From: Sporomusa silvacetica DSM 10669
GTDB lineage: Bacteria; Bacillota; Negativicutes; Sporomusales; Sporomusaceae
Length of the DNA stretch: 45,312 bases
Assembly (NCBI RefSeq): GCF_002257705.1
Contig: NZ_LSLK01000067.1
Coordinates: 1-45,312, forward strand
Direction: 5' to 3'
Shown: in pieces, positions 32,819 to 41,489 of the stretch
Numbering within the stretch: position 1 is the first letter of the stretch
Layout of the letters: every line of letters starts with the position of its first letter
Notes under the pieces: generated by a model
The model's input: the letters and a program-made list of their open reading frames with translations, nothing else
What the model was told of the DNA's origin: nothing
The model's database searches: none
Made by a program: the position numbers and the translations under genes

Positions 32819-33262
32819 CTATGGTTTTATCAAAAACAGCGGCTGGCCATACTCCACGAAATCTCCGTCTTTCACCAATACTTTCACAACTTCTCCTATT
32901 ACGTCTGCAGATACCTCATTAAATAATTTCATGGCTTCCAGGATACACACAACAGTACCTGCCTCTACCCTGTCACCAATAGTTACAAACGGCGCTGCAC
33001 CGGGCTCAGGGGTAGCATAAAAGGTCCCGACAGTCGGCGAAAGAATTTCGCAAAATGCCGTTTCACCAGCTACCGCTACCGTTTCCACCGATTCCCGCAA
33101 AGCATTACCAGGCGAGGCCGGCACAGTAGCAGGCTGCACTTGCGTCATGTCAGGATTTTTTGTAATGACTAGCTTCGCACCTTGATTATTCCATTCCAAG
33201 TGACCAATCGACGATTGATCCACGGCCTTAATTAATTCTTTTATTTCATCAATGGTAAACAT
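32819..33262 (-). CDS. accB: Biotin carboxyl carrier protein
   Basis: A 147-residue BCCP. An N-terminal MFTIDEIKELIKAV helix is followed by a Pro/Ala linker and the biotinyl domain, which has the modified Lys112 in LEAMKLFNEV and PTVGTFYATPEPGAAPFV before it. I start at the ATG 33260-33262 because GAGGAG lies eight bases upstream; a GTG three codons earlier is too close. It is placed between pxpC and accC, giving a complete carboxylase set in one operon. Confidence 0.93.
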   Translation of the reverse strand: MFTIDEIKELIKAVDQSSIGHLEWNNQGAKLVITKNPDMTQVQPATVPASPGNALRESVETVAVAGETAFCEILSPTVGTFYATPEPGAAPFVTIGDRVEAGTVVCILEAMKLFNEVSADVIGEVVKVLVKDGDFVEYGQPLFLIKP

Positions 33263-33320
33263 GAATTTCACTCCTCAATCATTCTTACCGTTACTGCGCA
33301 TCCAAGCAAATACAATAGAG

Positions 33321-34328
33321 TTAAACTAGCCGTAAGGCAATGGCTTGTTTGAGGTGCTGCAAATATTCTTCCCGTTCAAGATAAAGCTGCTCTGCCTCTT
33401 TTAGCGATATTTCCTGAAACGAAATTTGATCTCCTGGTCTGGTCTGAGCGATAATAGCGACATCTACTGCTGCAACTTGAGCTATTTTGGGATAACCCCC
33501 AGCGGTTTGCCTATCTGCCAGCAAAACAATCGGGTTGCCATCAGGCGGCACCTGGATAGTACCCAGTGCAACTGACTCAGAAATCATTTCCAGCGGTTCG
33601 CTTAACGCCATCACCGGACCTGATAAACGGTAACCCATCCGGTCGGACTGGGCAGTAACCTGAAAAGGGCGACAAAAAAATTGCGCCTTACTTTCTGCTG
33701 TAAAATGTTCATATTGACTACCACGGGTAATGCGTATTTGAATAGGCTGAGTAGGCTTGGGGATGTTACCCTTTGCCACATACCAAGCCGTAGCAGCAAA
33801 AGCATGGTCCTGCAGCTTAACAGCTAATTGTTTAATTAACCGGTCGGCCGGCCCTGACAGGGAATTTCGCAAAGGAAGCACATCCCCTTGCTGCAACGCC
33901 CGCCCGTGAAAGCCGCCAAGTCCTGCCCGCAAATAGGTGCTTTTGCTACCCATTACTGCCGGAATGTCATAGCCACCGGCCACAGCCAAATATGAGCGGC
34001 AGCCAGGCTTACACCCTTTAAAATCAAGCACACTGCCTTGCTTCACATAAACTGGCCGCCACATGGGCACTGCTGCGCCATTAATGGTCGGCGCCATATT
34101 GCCGCCGGTTATGGCCAGCAGCATATCCTGCTCCAGCCGCAGTGACGGCCCCATCAGTGTCATCTCTAGTACGCCTTCGTCTTCTTCATTGCCAACCAGA
34201 ATATTGGCTACGCGCAGTGCGTAGGAATCCATGGCTCCGCTTACAATAACGCCATACTTTTGGAAGCCGTATCTACCCTGATCTTGAATACTTGAAAGCA
34301 GGCCGGGACGTAGCACAGTCATACTCAT
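33321..34328 (-). CDS. pxpC: 5-oxoprolinase subunit C / biotin-dependent carboxyltransferase family (first copy)
   Basis: A 335-residue protein of the KipA/PxpC (AHS2) family: LRPGLLSSIQDQGRYGFQKYGV at the start, SGAMDSYALRVANILVGN, YLAVAGGYDIPAVMGSKSTYLRAGLGGFHGR near 115, SDRMGYRLSGP, and PPDGNPIVLLADRQTAGGYPKIA near 265. With PxpA and PxpB it forms the ATP-dependent 5-oxoprolinase; the AHS1/AHS2 pair is also the carboxyltransferase part of urea carboxylase. It overlaps pxpB by 4 bases (ATGA). A paralogue lies at 38206-39147 with similar length and motifs. Confidence 0.92.
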   Translation of the reverse strand: MSMTVLRPGLLSSIQDQGRYGFQKYGVIVSGAMDSYALRVANILVGNEEDEGVLEMTLMGPSLRLEQDMLLAITGGNMAPTINGAAVPMWRPVYVKQGSVLDFKGCKPGCRSYLAVAGGYDIPAVMGSKSTYLRAGLGGFHGRALQQGDVLPLRNSLSGPADRLIKQLAVKLQDHAFAATAWYVAKGNIPKPTQPIQIRITRGSQYEHFTAESKAQFFCRPFQVTAQSDRMGYRLSGPVMALSEPLEMISESVALGTIQVPPDGNPIVLLADRQTAGGYPKIAQVAAVDVAIIAQTRPGDQISFQEISLKEAEQLYLEREEYLQHLKQAIALRLV

Positions 34329-35083
34329 GATCTTGCCCCCTCATATTCGCCATACTCGGCCAAAGGAATGGGCCGGAAGCGGATGAGATCCCCTGCTTGT
34401 AAAAGACTGGGGCATTCGTCCTGGGGACGGAACAAGGGGAGTGGAGTGCGGCCAATCAACTGCCAGCCGCCAGGGGTTGTGATAGGATAGACACCGGTTT
34501 GCATCCCGGCAATTCCTACAGAACCTGCCGGAATTTCCAGACGCGGTGACGGCCGCCGGGGTGTGGCTATTTTTTCGGACATGCCGCCAAGATAAGGAAA
34601 TCCAGGGGCGAATCCGATCATATACACTAGATACTGCCCCTGACTATGGATTTCAATTACTTCTTCCATTGTAAGGTTATTATGCTCTGCCACATAAGCA
34701 AGATCCGGGCCGTACTCTCCACCATAGCAGACAGGAATTTCCACCGTTCTAGGCATCGTGACTACACTATTGTCTAATTTACTCAGTACTTTTACCAATA
34801 AGTCAGCAAGAATTTGATAAGCCAGCGGTTCTAATTGCAGGTCAAACTGCCGTTCGCACAACCGCTTTACCTGCACCGGGTTAAAAAACACGGTAACGCT
34901 GGAGTAAGCCGATACATATTCTAACATTCCCGGCAAGGGCTGCCGGTCCAGATAATCGGCTAATGCCTTTACTTTCTTATTTGTCTTAGGATTAATGCCT
35001 TTACCGAATTCCACCATCAGAGCCGCTTCACCGACAGGCAGCAGTTGGTATTCAGGAACAGTACGCTCTGTTTGTTGCTTCAC
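34325..35083 (-). CDS. pxpB: 5-oxoprolinase subunit B (first copy)
   Basis: A 252-residue KipI/PxpB (AHS1) protein: LPVGEAALMVEFGKGINPKTN near 15, YVSAYSSVTVFFNP, VPVCYGGEYGPDLAYVAEHN near 135, YMIGFAPGFPYLGGM near 170, RLEIPAGSVGIAGMQTGVYP near 195 and TPGGWQLIGRTPLPLF. The start is GTG with AGAGGTGG six bases upstream. With PxpC it is thought to form the ATP-binding part of 5-oxoprolinase. It lies 50 bases after ycsI. Confidence 0.92.
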   Translation of the reverse strand: MKQQTERTVPEYQLLPVGEAALMVEFGKGINPKTNKKVKALADYLDRQPLPGMLEYVSAYSSVTVFFNPVQVKRLCERQFDLQLEPLAYQILADLLVKVLSKLDNSVVTMPRTVEIPVCYGGEYGPDLAYVAEHNNLTMEEVIEIHSQGQYLVYMIGFAPGFPYLGGMSEKIATPRRPSPRLEIPAGSVGIAGMQTGVYPITTPGGWQLIGRTPLPLFRPQDECPSLLQAGDLIRFRPIPLAEYGEYEGARS

Positions 35084-35133
35084 GAGTATCCACCTCTGTG
35101 TCTCTTGCTATATATAATGTGTTAGAACGTTGC

Positions 35134-35925
35134 TTATAACACACTGAACTTTTCATCCCGCACATCGGTAATGAACATATGCCCGGGAGCATGGGTAATC
35201 ATCAGCTCCGGCTTTATCTGCATAGCTACGGCTTGCGGCGTAACTCCACAGGCCCAAAACACGGGAACTTCTCCTGCTTTAATAGTAACACGATCACCAA
35301 AATCTGGCTTGTCAATATCTTTTATCCCAATACTGGCCGGATTGCCAATATGAATAGGCGCACCATGAACTGACGGAAACCGCGACGTTATTTGAACAGC
35401 CCGCACAACATCCTTCTCGGGTATTGGCCGCATACTCACCACTACCGGGCCTTCAAAGCGGCCTGCTTGTACACAGGGAATATTGGTCTTATACATGGCC
35501 ACATTGCAGTTCTCTTCAATATGACGCACGGGAATACCGCTATTCATCAACGGATGTTCAAACGTGAAGCTGCAGCCGATAAGAAAAGCAACCATATCGT
35601 CTTCCCAGTAGGTAAGAATATCTGTTACTTCGTCTACCAATTCGCCCTGCCGGTAAATCCGGTACTTAGGAATATCTGTGCGGATATCCGCAGTGGGAGC
35701 CACCAGCCTGGGCACCGGCGAACCGGCCTCGGTGACATCAAGCACCGGACAGGGTTTCGGATTCCGCTGACAAAACAAAAGAAAATCAAAAGCAATATCC
35801 TTTTTTAAGATGGCCAGATTGGCCTGAGTAAACCCCTGGGCCATACCGGAAGTAGGTTTAGTCCACTCGCCGCGTCGAATCATGGCACGTACTTCAGCTG
35901 GACTCATGTTTGCAAACTCACTCAT
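35134..35925 (-). CDS. YcsI-type putative hydro-lyase (DUF1445, D-glutamate cyclase-like)
   Basis: A 263-residue protein of the DUF1445 family, named YcsI in B. subtilis, where it sits in the same ycsF-ycsG-ycsI-kipI-kipA setting. Visible segments: MSPAEVRAMIRRGEWTKPT at the start, GMAQGFTQANLAIL, FLLFCQRNPKPCPVLDVTEAG near 50, FLIGCSFTFEHPL and CGVTPQAVAMQIKP near the end with a THAPGHMFITD motif. Mammalian relatives cyclise D-glutamate to 5-oxo-D-proline and back, which fits a 5-oxoproline operon. I prefer the ATG at 35923-35925 because AGAGG is seven bases upstream; the ATG two codons earlier abuts it. Confidence 0.88.
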   Translation of the reverse strand: MSEFANMSPAEVRAMIRRGEWTKPTSGMAQGFTQANLAILKKDIAFDFLLFCQRNPKPCPVLDVTEAGSPVPRLVAPTADIRTDIPKYRIYRQGELVDEVTDILTYWEDDMVAFLIGCSFTFEHPLMNSGIPVRHIEENCNVAMYKTNIPCVQAGRFEGPVVVSMRPIPEKDVVRAVQITSRFPSVHGAPIHIGNPASIGIKDIDKPDFGDRVTIKAGEVPVFWACGVTPQAVAMQIKPELMITHAPGHMFITDVRDEKFSVL

Positions 35926-35954
35926 TTTCATCCCTCTTTTTTGTCCTATTGTTA

Positions 35955-36719
35955 CTACTTATCGCCCATAGCCTTGACAGCAATCCCGCCGTTAAGGAGA
36001 TATTCCCTTATCTTCCGGGCAAATTCCAGCGCATGTTTGCCATCACCATGAATACATACCGTATCGGCCTTGACGGCAATATCCCGCCCTTGTTGCGATA
36101 ATACCTTGCCTTCCTTAATCATGCGGACAACCTGCTGCACGGCTTCTTCCTGATTGGTAATCAGCGCATCCGGTTGTTTGCGCGAGGTTAACGAACCGTC
36201 ATGCTGATACGTACGGTCTGCAAATACCTCATGAGCTACCTGCAGACCAATTTTTTCTCCGGCAGCGACTAGTTCACTACCGGCAAGACCAAACAGAATT
36301 AAACCGGGATCTACCTTATAAACAGCTTCGGCAATAGCTGCTGACAGCGGTTTGCTTTTGGCCGCCATATTATAAAAAGCGCCGTGTGGCTTAACATGCT
36401 GCATGCTTGCGCCTTCAGCTTTAACAAAAGCTGCTAATGCACCAAGCTGATACACTACCAGGTCATACGCCTCCTGGGGCGAAATATCCATTTGTCTCCG
36501 GCCAAAACCAGCCAAATCCGGCAAGCCGGGATGAGCACCAATCGCTACGTCATTTTTCAAGGCAAGCATGACTGTTTTGCGCATAACCGCCGGATCACCG
36601 GCGTGAAAGCCGCAGGCAATATTTGCCGAGGTTACAAACGGCAGAATCTCTTCGTCCACGCCTAGTTTGTAAGCGCCAAAGCTCTCTCCCAAATCACAGT
36701 TTAAGTCAACTCGGTACAT
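35955..36719 (-). CDS. pxpA: 5-oxoprolinase subunit A (LamB/YcsF family)
   Basis: A 254-residue LamB/YcsF protein with the family start VDLNCDLGESFGAYKLG. It continues with TSANIACGFHAGDPAVMRKTV near 32, VAIGAHPGLPDLAGFGRR near 60, HVKPHGAFYNM near 105 and EVFADRTYQHDGSLTSR near 170, closing near CIHGDGKHALEFA. With PxpB/PxpC it hydrolyses 5-oxoproline to glutamate using ATP. Only one pxpA is present for two pxpB/pxpC pairs. It follows the transporter gene after 72 bases. Confidence 0.94.
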   Translation of the reverse strand: MYRVDLNCDLGESFGAYKLGVDEEILPFVTSANIACGFHAGDPAVMRKTVMLALKNDVAIGAHPGLPDLAGFGRRQMDISPQEAYDLVVYQLGALAAFVKAEGASMQHVKPHGAFYNMAAKSKPLSAAIAEAVYKVDPGLILFGLAGSELVAAGEKIGLQVAHEVFADRTYQHDGSLTSRKQPDALITNQEEAVQQVVRMIKEGKVLSQQGRDIAVKADTVCIHGDGKHALEFARKIREYLLNGGIAVKAMGDK

Positions 36720-36791
36720 AACAATATACCTCCAACCTATTTTTCGGGTAAATATTATAATTTCTGCTAAAGCTATTTATTTGCCTCTAAT

Positions 36792-38015
36792 TTACAAGAA
36801 GAGTTTTGGCAATTCCTTAATCAACGTATAGGCACCCATGTAGGACATCACAACAACCACTAGACCACCGAAAATCGTCATCCACAACGGATGTTTATAG
36901 TCGCCAACAATCTTTTTCATATAGGCACCAACTAAAATGGTGGCAAGTGTAATCGGCAGAATGAGTCCGTTAAGCGCCCCTACCAGCACCAGTACCTTAA
37001 CCGGGCGACCTACAATGGCAAATATTAAAGTAGATGCTAAGATAAACCCAATAATCATCAGTTTTTCATTTTTGGCAACAGTGGTACTGAAGGTTTTGAT
37101 AAAGGAAACCGAGGTATACGCAGCCCCAATAACCGAGGTAATGGCTGCTGCCCACATGACAATGCCAAACACTTTATAACCCGCCTCGCCTGCTGCCAGC
37201 TTAAATACCGAAGCTGGTGGATTAGCCGGATCAATCGCAAGACCTTGAGCAACAATACCAAGAGCTGCCAAAAATAATACAACTCGCATAATTGCTGTAA
37301 CCAATATACCGGAAATCGAGCTTTTTGTTACTTCCGGTAAAGCCTCTACTCCACAGATGCCCGCATCCAGCAGGCGATGCCCGCCGGCAAAGGTAATGTA
37401 GCCGCCTACAGTACCGCCAACCAAGGTAATGATGGCAAACATATCGATTTTGTCAGGCATAATACTTTTCACCACAGCCTCGCCCACCGGTGGCGCTGAG
37501 GCAAAGGCCACATAGACTGTTAGGCCAATCATAACAAAGCCTGCAAACTGAGCAAACCGGTCCATAGCCTTTCCCGCTTCTTTTACAAGGAAAATCCCGA
37601 TACCAATTACTGCACTAATAATTGCGCCCGTCACCGGTGTTACGCCCAAAATTACATTTAATCCCAAACCCGCTCCGGCAATATTTCCAATATTAAAAGC
37701 AAGACCACCTAGTACAATCAACAGGGCTACAAGATAACCCAGTCCTGGAAAAACCATATTCGCAATATCCTGACCACGTTTCTCCGAGACCGCAATAATT
37801 CTCCAGACATTCAACTGTGCGCCAACATCCAAAGCAATAGACATTAAAATAACAAAACCAAAACTTGCTGCTAACTGTTGGGTAAATACCGTTGTTTGCG
37901 TTAAGAAGCCTGGTCCGATAGCCGATGTCGCCATCAAAAAAGCGGCCCCTAGCAACACTTCCCAATTTGTTTTTACCTTCTTATTACCCGGATTTACGTT
38001 CTTTACTGGTTCCAC
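36792..38015 (-). CDS. NRAMP-family transporter (YcsG type)
   Basis: A 407-residue inner-membrane protein with about 11 hydrophobic segments. The NRAMP-like fold is seen in SAIGPGFLTQTTVFTQQLAASF near 33 and the SIALDVGAQLNVWRI region. The DPG/MPH metal-site motifs of true metal NRAMPs are not evident. YcsG of B. subtilis occupies the same operon position, so transport of 5-oxoproline or a related compound is a fair inference; a divalent cation is the alternative. The start is GTG with GGGGGG six bases upstream. It is the first gene of the operon after a promoter (38131-38159) and a leader hairpin. Confidence 0.85.
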   Translation of the reverse strand: MEPVKNVNPGNKKVKTNWEVLLGAAFLMATSAIGPGFLTQTTVFTQQLAASFGFVILMSIALDVGAQLNVWRIIAVSEKRGQDIANMVFPGLGYLVALLIVLGGLAFNIGNIAGAGLGLNVILGVTPVTGAIISAVIGIGIFLVKEAGKAMDRFAQFAGFVMIGLTVYVAFASAPPVGEAVVKSIMPDKIDMFAIITLVGGTVGGYITFAGGHRLLDAGICGVEALPEVTKSSISGILVTAIMRVVLFLAALGIVAQGLAIDPANPPASVFKLAAGEAGYKVFGIVMWAAAITSVIGAAYTSVSFIKTFSTTVAKNEKLMIIGFILASTLIFAIVGRPVKVLVLVGALNGLILPITLATILVGAYMKKIVGDYKHPLWMTIFGGLVVVVMSYMGAYTLIKELPKLFL

Positions 38016-38061
38016 AATAATCCCCCCTAGTTTTTGTACTTACCCCTATTTCGGCAACAAA

Positions 38062-38104
38062 AAAGGCGCTACAAACAAAGTTAGTCTTTGTCTGAAGCGC
38101 CTTT
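38062..38104 (-). terminator. Leader hairpin/terminator before the ycsG-pxp operon
   Basis: AAAGGCGCT (38062-38070) pairs with AGCGCCTTT (38096-38104), with CAAAG/CTTTG inside. On the minus strand a T6 tract follows. It sits between the promoter at 38131-38159 and the start codon, so it may attenuate the operon; it could also end the upstream pxpB/pxpC transcript. Confidence 0.75.
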
Positions 38105-38130
38105 GCTTCCTGCGAAATTTGGTTTTTCCT

Positions 38131-38159
38131 ATCATAACACCGAACTAACCGGATGTAAA
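38131..38159 (-). promoter_or_regulatory. Sigma-A-like promoter before the ycsG-pxp operon
   Basis: The minus strand reads TTTACA, a 17-base spacer, then TATGAT (38136 down to 38131). The predicted start is near 38124, about 20 bases before the leader hairpin. Confidence 0.65.
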
Positions 38160-38205
38160 ATTGAAAAATTAAATAGGGGCATTCGATTTTCCTAAAAGCT
38201 ATTTT

Positions 38206-39147
38206 TTATGTTCTCAATGCTGTGGCAATAGTCTGATACAATTGCTGTTCTGCGTGGAGTGCACCAATTGCTTCCGCTTCACTAACACAGCAAAATCGTA
38301 TACTATCACCTGTCTTTGTCTGCGCGACCTTGGACAAATCGCTCCGAACCACATAGCCAAGCTTAGCAAATCCACCGGTAGTCTGGTGATCAGCCAGCAT
38401 AATAAACGGCATACCATGCGAAGCAATCTGAATAGAGCCCTGATACACAGCATCAGAGATAATATCTGCTTTACTGACAGGTAAAATCCGGGAGCCTGTC
38501 AATCGGTAACCAACCCTGTCAGCTTGCTTGGTAACTTTATATGGTTTAGCGAAAAAGGTAGCGATTGCTTCCTCAGAAAACATATCCTGCTGTGGCCCGA
38601 GCATCACTCTGATCAAAACCTTGTCGCCATAGGACGGAATATAGTCACTGGCAAGTGACTGTGGTCTAGCAGCACCTTCCCCTGCCGGTCCAACATACAG
38701 GACATCGCCCTGTCGCAGCGTTCTCCCCTCATAGCCCCCAACGCCTGCTTTAACACAAGTAGACCGGCTGCCCAGCACCAGGGGAACATCGATTCCCCCC
38801 TGCACCGCCAAATAAGCCCGATAGCCGGTGACAGCCTCTCCAAATTGGACCTCTCCGTTCCTGGGCACAAGAAAAGCCGACCAATTGGGAGCAGCAACAC
38901 CATTTACCGTTACCTGCATATCTGCGCCGCCAACAGCCACCAATCGCTCCTCATCAAACTTAAGCACCGCGCCCAAAGAGGTCATTTCCAGCACGGCCGC
39001 CTGTACCTCATTACCTGCCAGTAAGTTGACTATGCGCCCGGCATACCGGTCCATCACCCCGGCTGTCGGCATACCGTAAGCCTGGTAGCCCCAGCGGCCC
39101 TCATCCTGTACTGTTGTAAAGAAACCTTGTTGAATAACAGTAATCAC
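38206..39147 (-). CDS. 5-oxoprolinase subunit C / carboxyltransferase family paralogue (second copy)
   Basis: A 313-residue PxpC/KipA paralogue: VIQQGFFTTVQDEGRWGYQAYGM at the start, TAGVMDRYAGRIVNLLAGN, YLAVQGGIDVPLVLGSRSTC near 110, ADRVGYRLTGS and IASHGMPFIMLADHQTTGGFAK near 240. It shares the architecture of the copy at 33321-34328 but is clearly divergent, which argues for an old duplication or separate acquisition. GTG start overlaps the pxpB-like stop by one base. It lies in a LysR-pxpB-pxpC unit with no PxpA, so its activity may differ from 5-oxoproline cleavage or depend on the PxpA encoded downstream. Confidence 0.9.
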   Translation of the reverse strand: MITVIQQGFFTTVQDEGRWGYQAYGMPTAGVMDRYAGRIVNLLAGNEVQAAVLEMTSLGAVLKFDEERLVAVGGADMQVTVNGVAAPNWSAFLVPRNGEVQFGEAVTGYRAYLAVQGGIDVPLVLGSRSTCVKAGVGGYEGRTLRQGDVLYVGPAGEGAARPQSLASDYIPSYGDKVLIRVMLGPQQDMFSEEAIATFFAKPYKVTKQADRVGYRLTGSRILPVSKADIISDAVYQGSIQIASHGMPFIMLADHQTTGGFAKLGYVVRSDLSKVAQTKTGDSIRFCCVSEAEAIGALHAEQQLYQTIATALRT

Positions 39148-39902
39148 TACTCATCACTCTCACTGCCCTGACAAATTCGCGGAACATAAGTGCCTGCTGC
39201 CACTTCGCGGCGTATCACAAAATACTCTTCCACGGTTATCGCATAAAACTGCAGATAGTCCCCGGGAGAAAATAAAAAAGGCTGACTGTTCTTAGGATTA
39301 AAGGCCTTGACCGGCGTACGCCCAATCAGCCACCATTCTCCCGGACTTTCCACAGGATAAAGGCCTGTCTGACTGCCGCCAATCCCCACCGAGCCGGCCG
39401 GCACCTTAGCACGCGGCTTCTCCTGCCGTGGCACCGCAAGCTGCTCAGCCAACCCGCCCAAATAAGGAAACCCCGGAGTAAAACCCAGCATATACACCAA
39501 ATAGGGGGTTGCGGTATGAATACTGATAACCTCTGTTGCCGTCAGCCTGGTATAGCGTGCCACATATTCCAAATCAGGTCCCAGCACCCCCCCGTAACAA
39601 ACCGGCACATAGACCGTCTTGGCCTCTGTAAACTGACTGCTTTGGGGATTCAGTTCGCATAGCATTTGGCTGATAAACCCGGATAAATCTTGCCTGGTTA
39701 TTACCAAAGGATCAAAATACACCATAACAGTCCGGTAGGTGGGCACCACCTCAATAACACCAGGAAGCAAACTGCTGGTAAGCAGTCCGGCAAGCTGTTG
39801 CACCATCCTGTTAATAGCAGGCGAAATGCCTGTATCAAATTCGATTACCAACCCATACTCACCCGCAACAAGCAGTCTGACACCAGACAACCATTTATTC
39901 AT
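39147..39902 (-). CDS. 5-oxoprolinase subunit B paralogue (second copy)
   Basis: A 251-residue PxpB/KipI paralogue: LLVAGEYGLVIEFDTGISPAIN near 10, VVPTYRTVMVYFDPL, VPVCYGGVLGPDLEYVARY near 130, YMLGFTPGFPYLGGL near 165, KVPAGSVGIGGSQTGLYPVE near 190. I start at the ATG 39900-39902 because GGAGGT lies five bases upstream; a TTG two codons earlier is less likely. It is directly downstream of the LysR gene and translationally linked to the second pxpC. Confidence 0.9.
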   Translation of the reverse strand: MNKWLSGVRLLVAGEYGLVIEFDTGISPAINRMVQQLAGLLTSSLLPGVIEVVPTYRTVMVYFDPLVITRQDLSGFISQMLCELNPQSSQFTEAKTVYVPVCYGGVLGPDLEYVARYTRLTATEVISIHTATPYLVYMLGFTPGFPYLGGLAEQLAVPRQEKPRAKVPAGSVGIGGSQTGLYPVESPGEWWLIGRTPVKAFNPKNSQPFLFSPGDYLQFYAITVEEYFVIRREVAAGTYVPRICQGSESDE

Positions 39903-39947
39903 AAGCAACCTCCACTGGTTTTTGGACCTTCTCAGTTGGCAAGAAAC

Positions 39948-40835
39948 TCACTTCAATAACCTCTCCTGAACAAGCTTACTGAAGGCTTGAATAGTAGAAG
40001 AAAGCCGTTTATCCTTGTGGTAGGCAAGATATGCATTGATCTGGAATTCCGGTCCTAACCAGGGCAAAGCCACTAAGGTACCTGCCGTAAGTTCATTTTG
40101 GACTGCCGCCTGGGGCAGGATAGTCAGCCCGATATTGCTCATAACAAATTGCTTAATAACCTCAATCTGGCATATTTCCAGCACATTTCCCGGCTGGACA
40201 GCCGCTTTTTCCATACTTTCTTCCAATAAAGTCCGATAGCTACTACCAGAATCGGGAAAGATCAGTGTTTGCCCGCCCAGGTCGCTTACCTGCACCCCGG
40301 CAAACCTGCTGAAAGCATGGTTGGGTGAGGCGGTTAAAACCACAGGCTCCGGCCATAACAATTTACTGACTAAGTCAGGCTCCTGTATTTTCTCTTCCAG
40401 GAAAAAAGCCATATCCATCATATTTTTTCGCAGCATATTGTGAAAATCACTGGAAATACCTAGCTTCACCTTCAATTCCACCTCAGGATATACGGCAGCA
40501 TATTCCTTAAGCAAATCCTTCAACCGGTATACACAGAGCGATTCCGGCATACCAATGATAATCGGGCCTCGCGGTATCGAAAAATCATCAAGCACATTTT
40601 TAGCTTCCTCGGCCAGTTTGGTAATACGCTCTGCATAATCATAGAGCCGTTCACCATCACCGGTAAGCATTAGCTGATGACCAAACCGTTCAAACAAAAC
40701 AGTGTTCAATTCTTTTTCCAAAAGCTGAATATGCGTTGTTGCTGTAGACTGAGTATAGCCAAGAAATTGCGCAGCCTGCGAAAAATTACCAAACTTAACA
40801 ATACTCATAAACGTCTTTAATTGTCGTATTTCCAA
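39948..40835 (-). CDS. LysR-family transcriptional regulator
   Basis: A 295-residue LysR-type regulator. The N-terminal winged helix reads MEIRQLKTFMSIVKFGNFSQAAQFLGYTQSTATTHIQLLEKEL, followed by the periplasmic-binding-like effector domain (from about residue 90: GPIIIGMPESLCVYRL). I choose the TTG start at 40835: GGAG lies eight bases upstream and the protein then begins with the canonical MEIRQL; a GTG three codons earlier touches the ribosome binding site. It is cotranscribed with, not divergent from, the second pxpB/pxpC pair (45-base gap) and probably regulates these and perhaps the larger pxp operon downstream. Confidence 0.92.
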   Translation of the reverse strand: MEIRQLKTFMSIVKFGNFSQAAQFLGYTQSTATTHIQLLEKELNTVLFERFGHQLMLTGDGERLYDYAERITKLAEEAKNVLDDFSIPRGPIIIGMPESLCVYRLKDLLKEYAAVYPEVELKVKLGISSDFHNMLRKNMMDMAFFLEEKIQEPDLVSKLLWPEPVVLTASPNHAFSRFAGVQVSDLGGQTLIFPDSGSSYRTLLEESMEKAAVQPGNVLEICQIEVIKQFVMSNIGLTILPQAAVQNELTAGTLVALPWLGPEFQINAYLAYHKDKRLSSTIQAFSKLVQERLLK

Positions 40836-40893
40836 AAATACCACTCCAAAACAAGCTACTTTGTCTATATTATACTCGCTTTAACGCTTTCGA

Positions 40894-40913
40894 CCACTTT
40901 TTTAAAAAAGTGG
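40894..40913. repeat. Perfect 20-bp palindrome upstream of the LysR gene
   Basis: CCACTTTTTTAAAAAAGTGG, fully self-complementary, 59 bases before the LysR start and 102 bases past the inhibitor gene stop. It could be the terminator of the inhibitor gene (minus strand) or a protein-binding site; the sequence does not decide. Confidence 0.5.
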
Positions 40914-41015
40914 CCGAAACTCACTTGATCCTTCTAATGAGCTCGGCCATTTTGTTCCCATATTAGTACTTTCCCAGAATATATAGGTTTAGTTCTATAC
41001 TGACAGTTCCATTAG

Positions 41016-41489
41016 CTACTTGGTCTCCTGAACTGTCACCGCGATTGCCAGTGTCTTGGTTGCCAGTTTTCCCGCTTCCCAAGGCCGAGCAAAGCTAAAG
41101 CGGATGGTTTCTGTTCCCAACTCATCGCCCGCCTTCAGTATATAAGTATCACGCACCGGTCCGCCACACAGGTTCTTATCAGCTGACAACGGTTGGGAAT
41201 CAGCTATTTGTGATGCTCTGACCAGCATAGGTTCTCCCTCTAGTTTCCACGAATAACCAGTTCCAGCTGCAGAAAGCAGTTCCACCCGGAACACTTCGCC
41301 TGGCTGGAGAGCAAGCGCCATGTCAACAACTCCCTGACCCAAACTGTCCGCCTGTACTGTCAGCTTAACAGACTCTTCCCGGTAAGCCATACCTTCCGCC
41401 GACACACTACCAGCAAACAATAAAGGCAATACCATCATTACGAGTAACAGTTTAGCTAGCAGTTTCTTTGAAAAATCCCCCACAAACAT
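41016..41489 (-). CDS. Chagasin-like (I42 family) cysteine protease inhibitor, exported
   Basis: A 157-residue secreted protein. The signal peptide covers about residues 1-31 (KKLLAKLLLVMMVLPLLFAGSVSA). The mature part shows the three inhibitor loops of the chagasin/I42 family: GTGYSW (NPTTGY-like) near 75, CGGPVRDTYIL near 107 and FARPWE near 133. Such proteins block papain-like cysteine peptidases and in bacteria probably guard the envelope against own or foreign proteases. It is a single gene, not in an obvious operon. Confidence 0.82.
   Translation of the reverse strand: MFVGDFSKKLLAKLLLVMMVLPLLFAGSVSAEGMAYREESVKLTVQADSLGQGVVDMALALQPGEVFRVELLSAAGTGYSWKLEGEPMLVRASQIADSQPLSADKNLCGGPVRDTYILKAGDELGTETIRFSFARPWEAGKLATKTLAIAVTVQETK

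Noticed and set aside
38062..38104. HutP-type site at the ycsG leader hairpin
   Set aside because: No three NAG triplets at 4-base spacing precede the hairpin.
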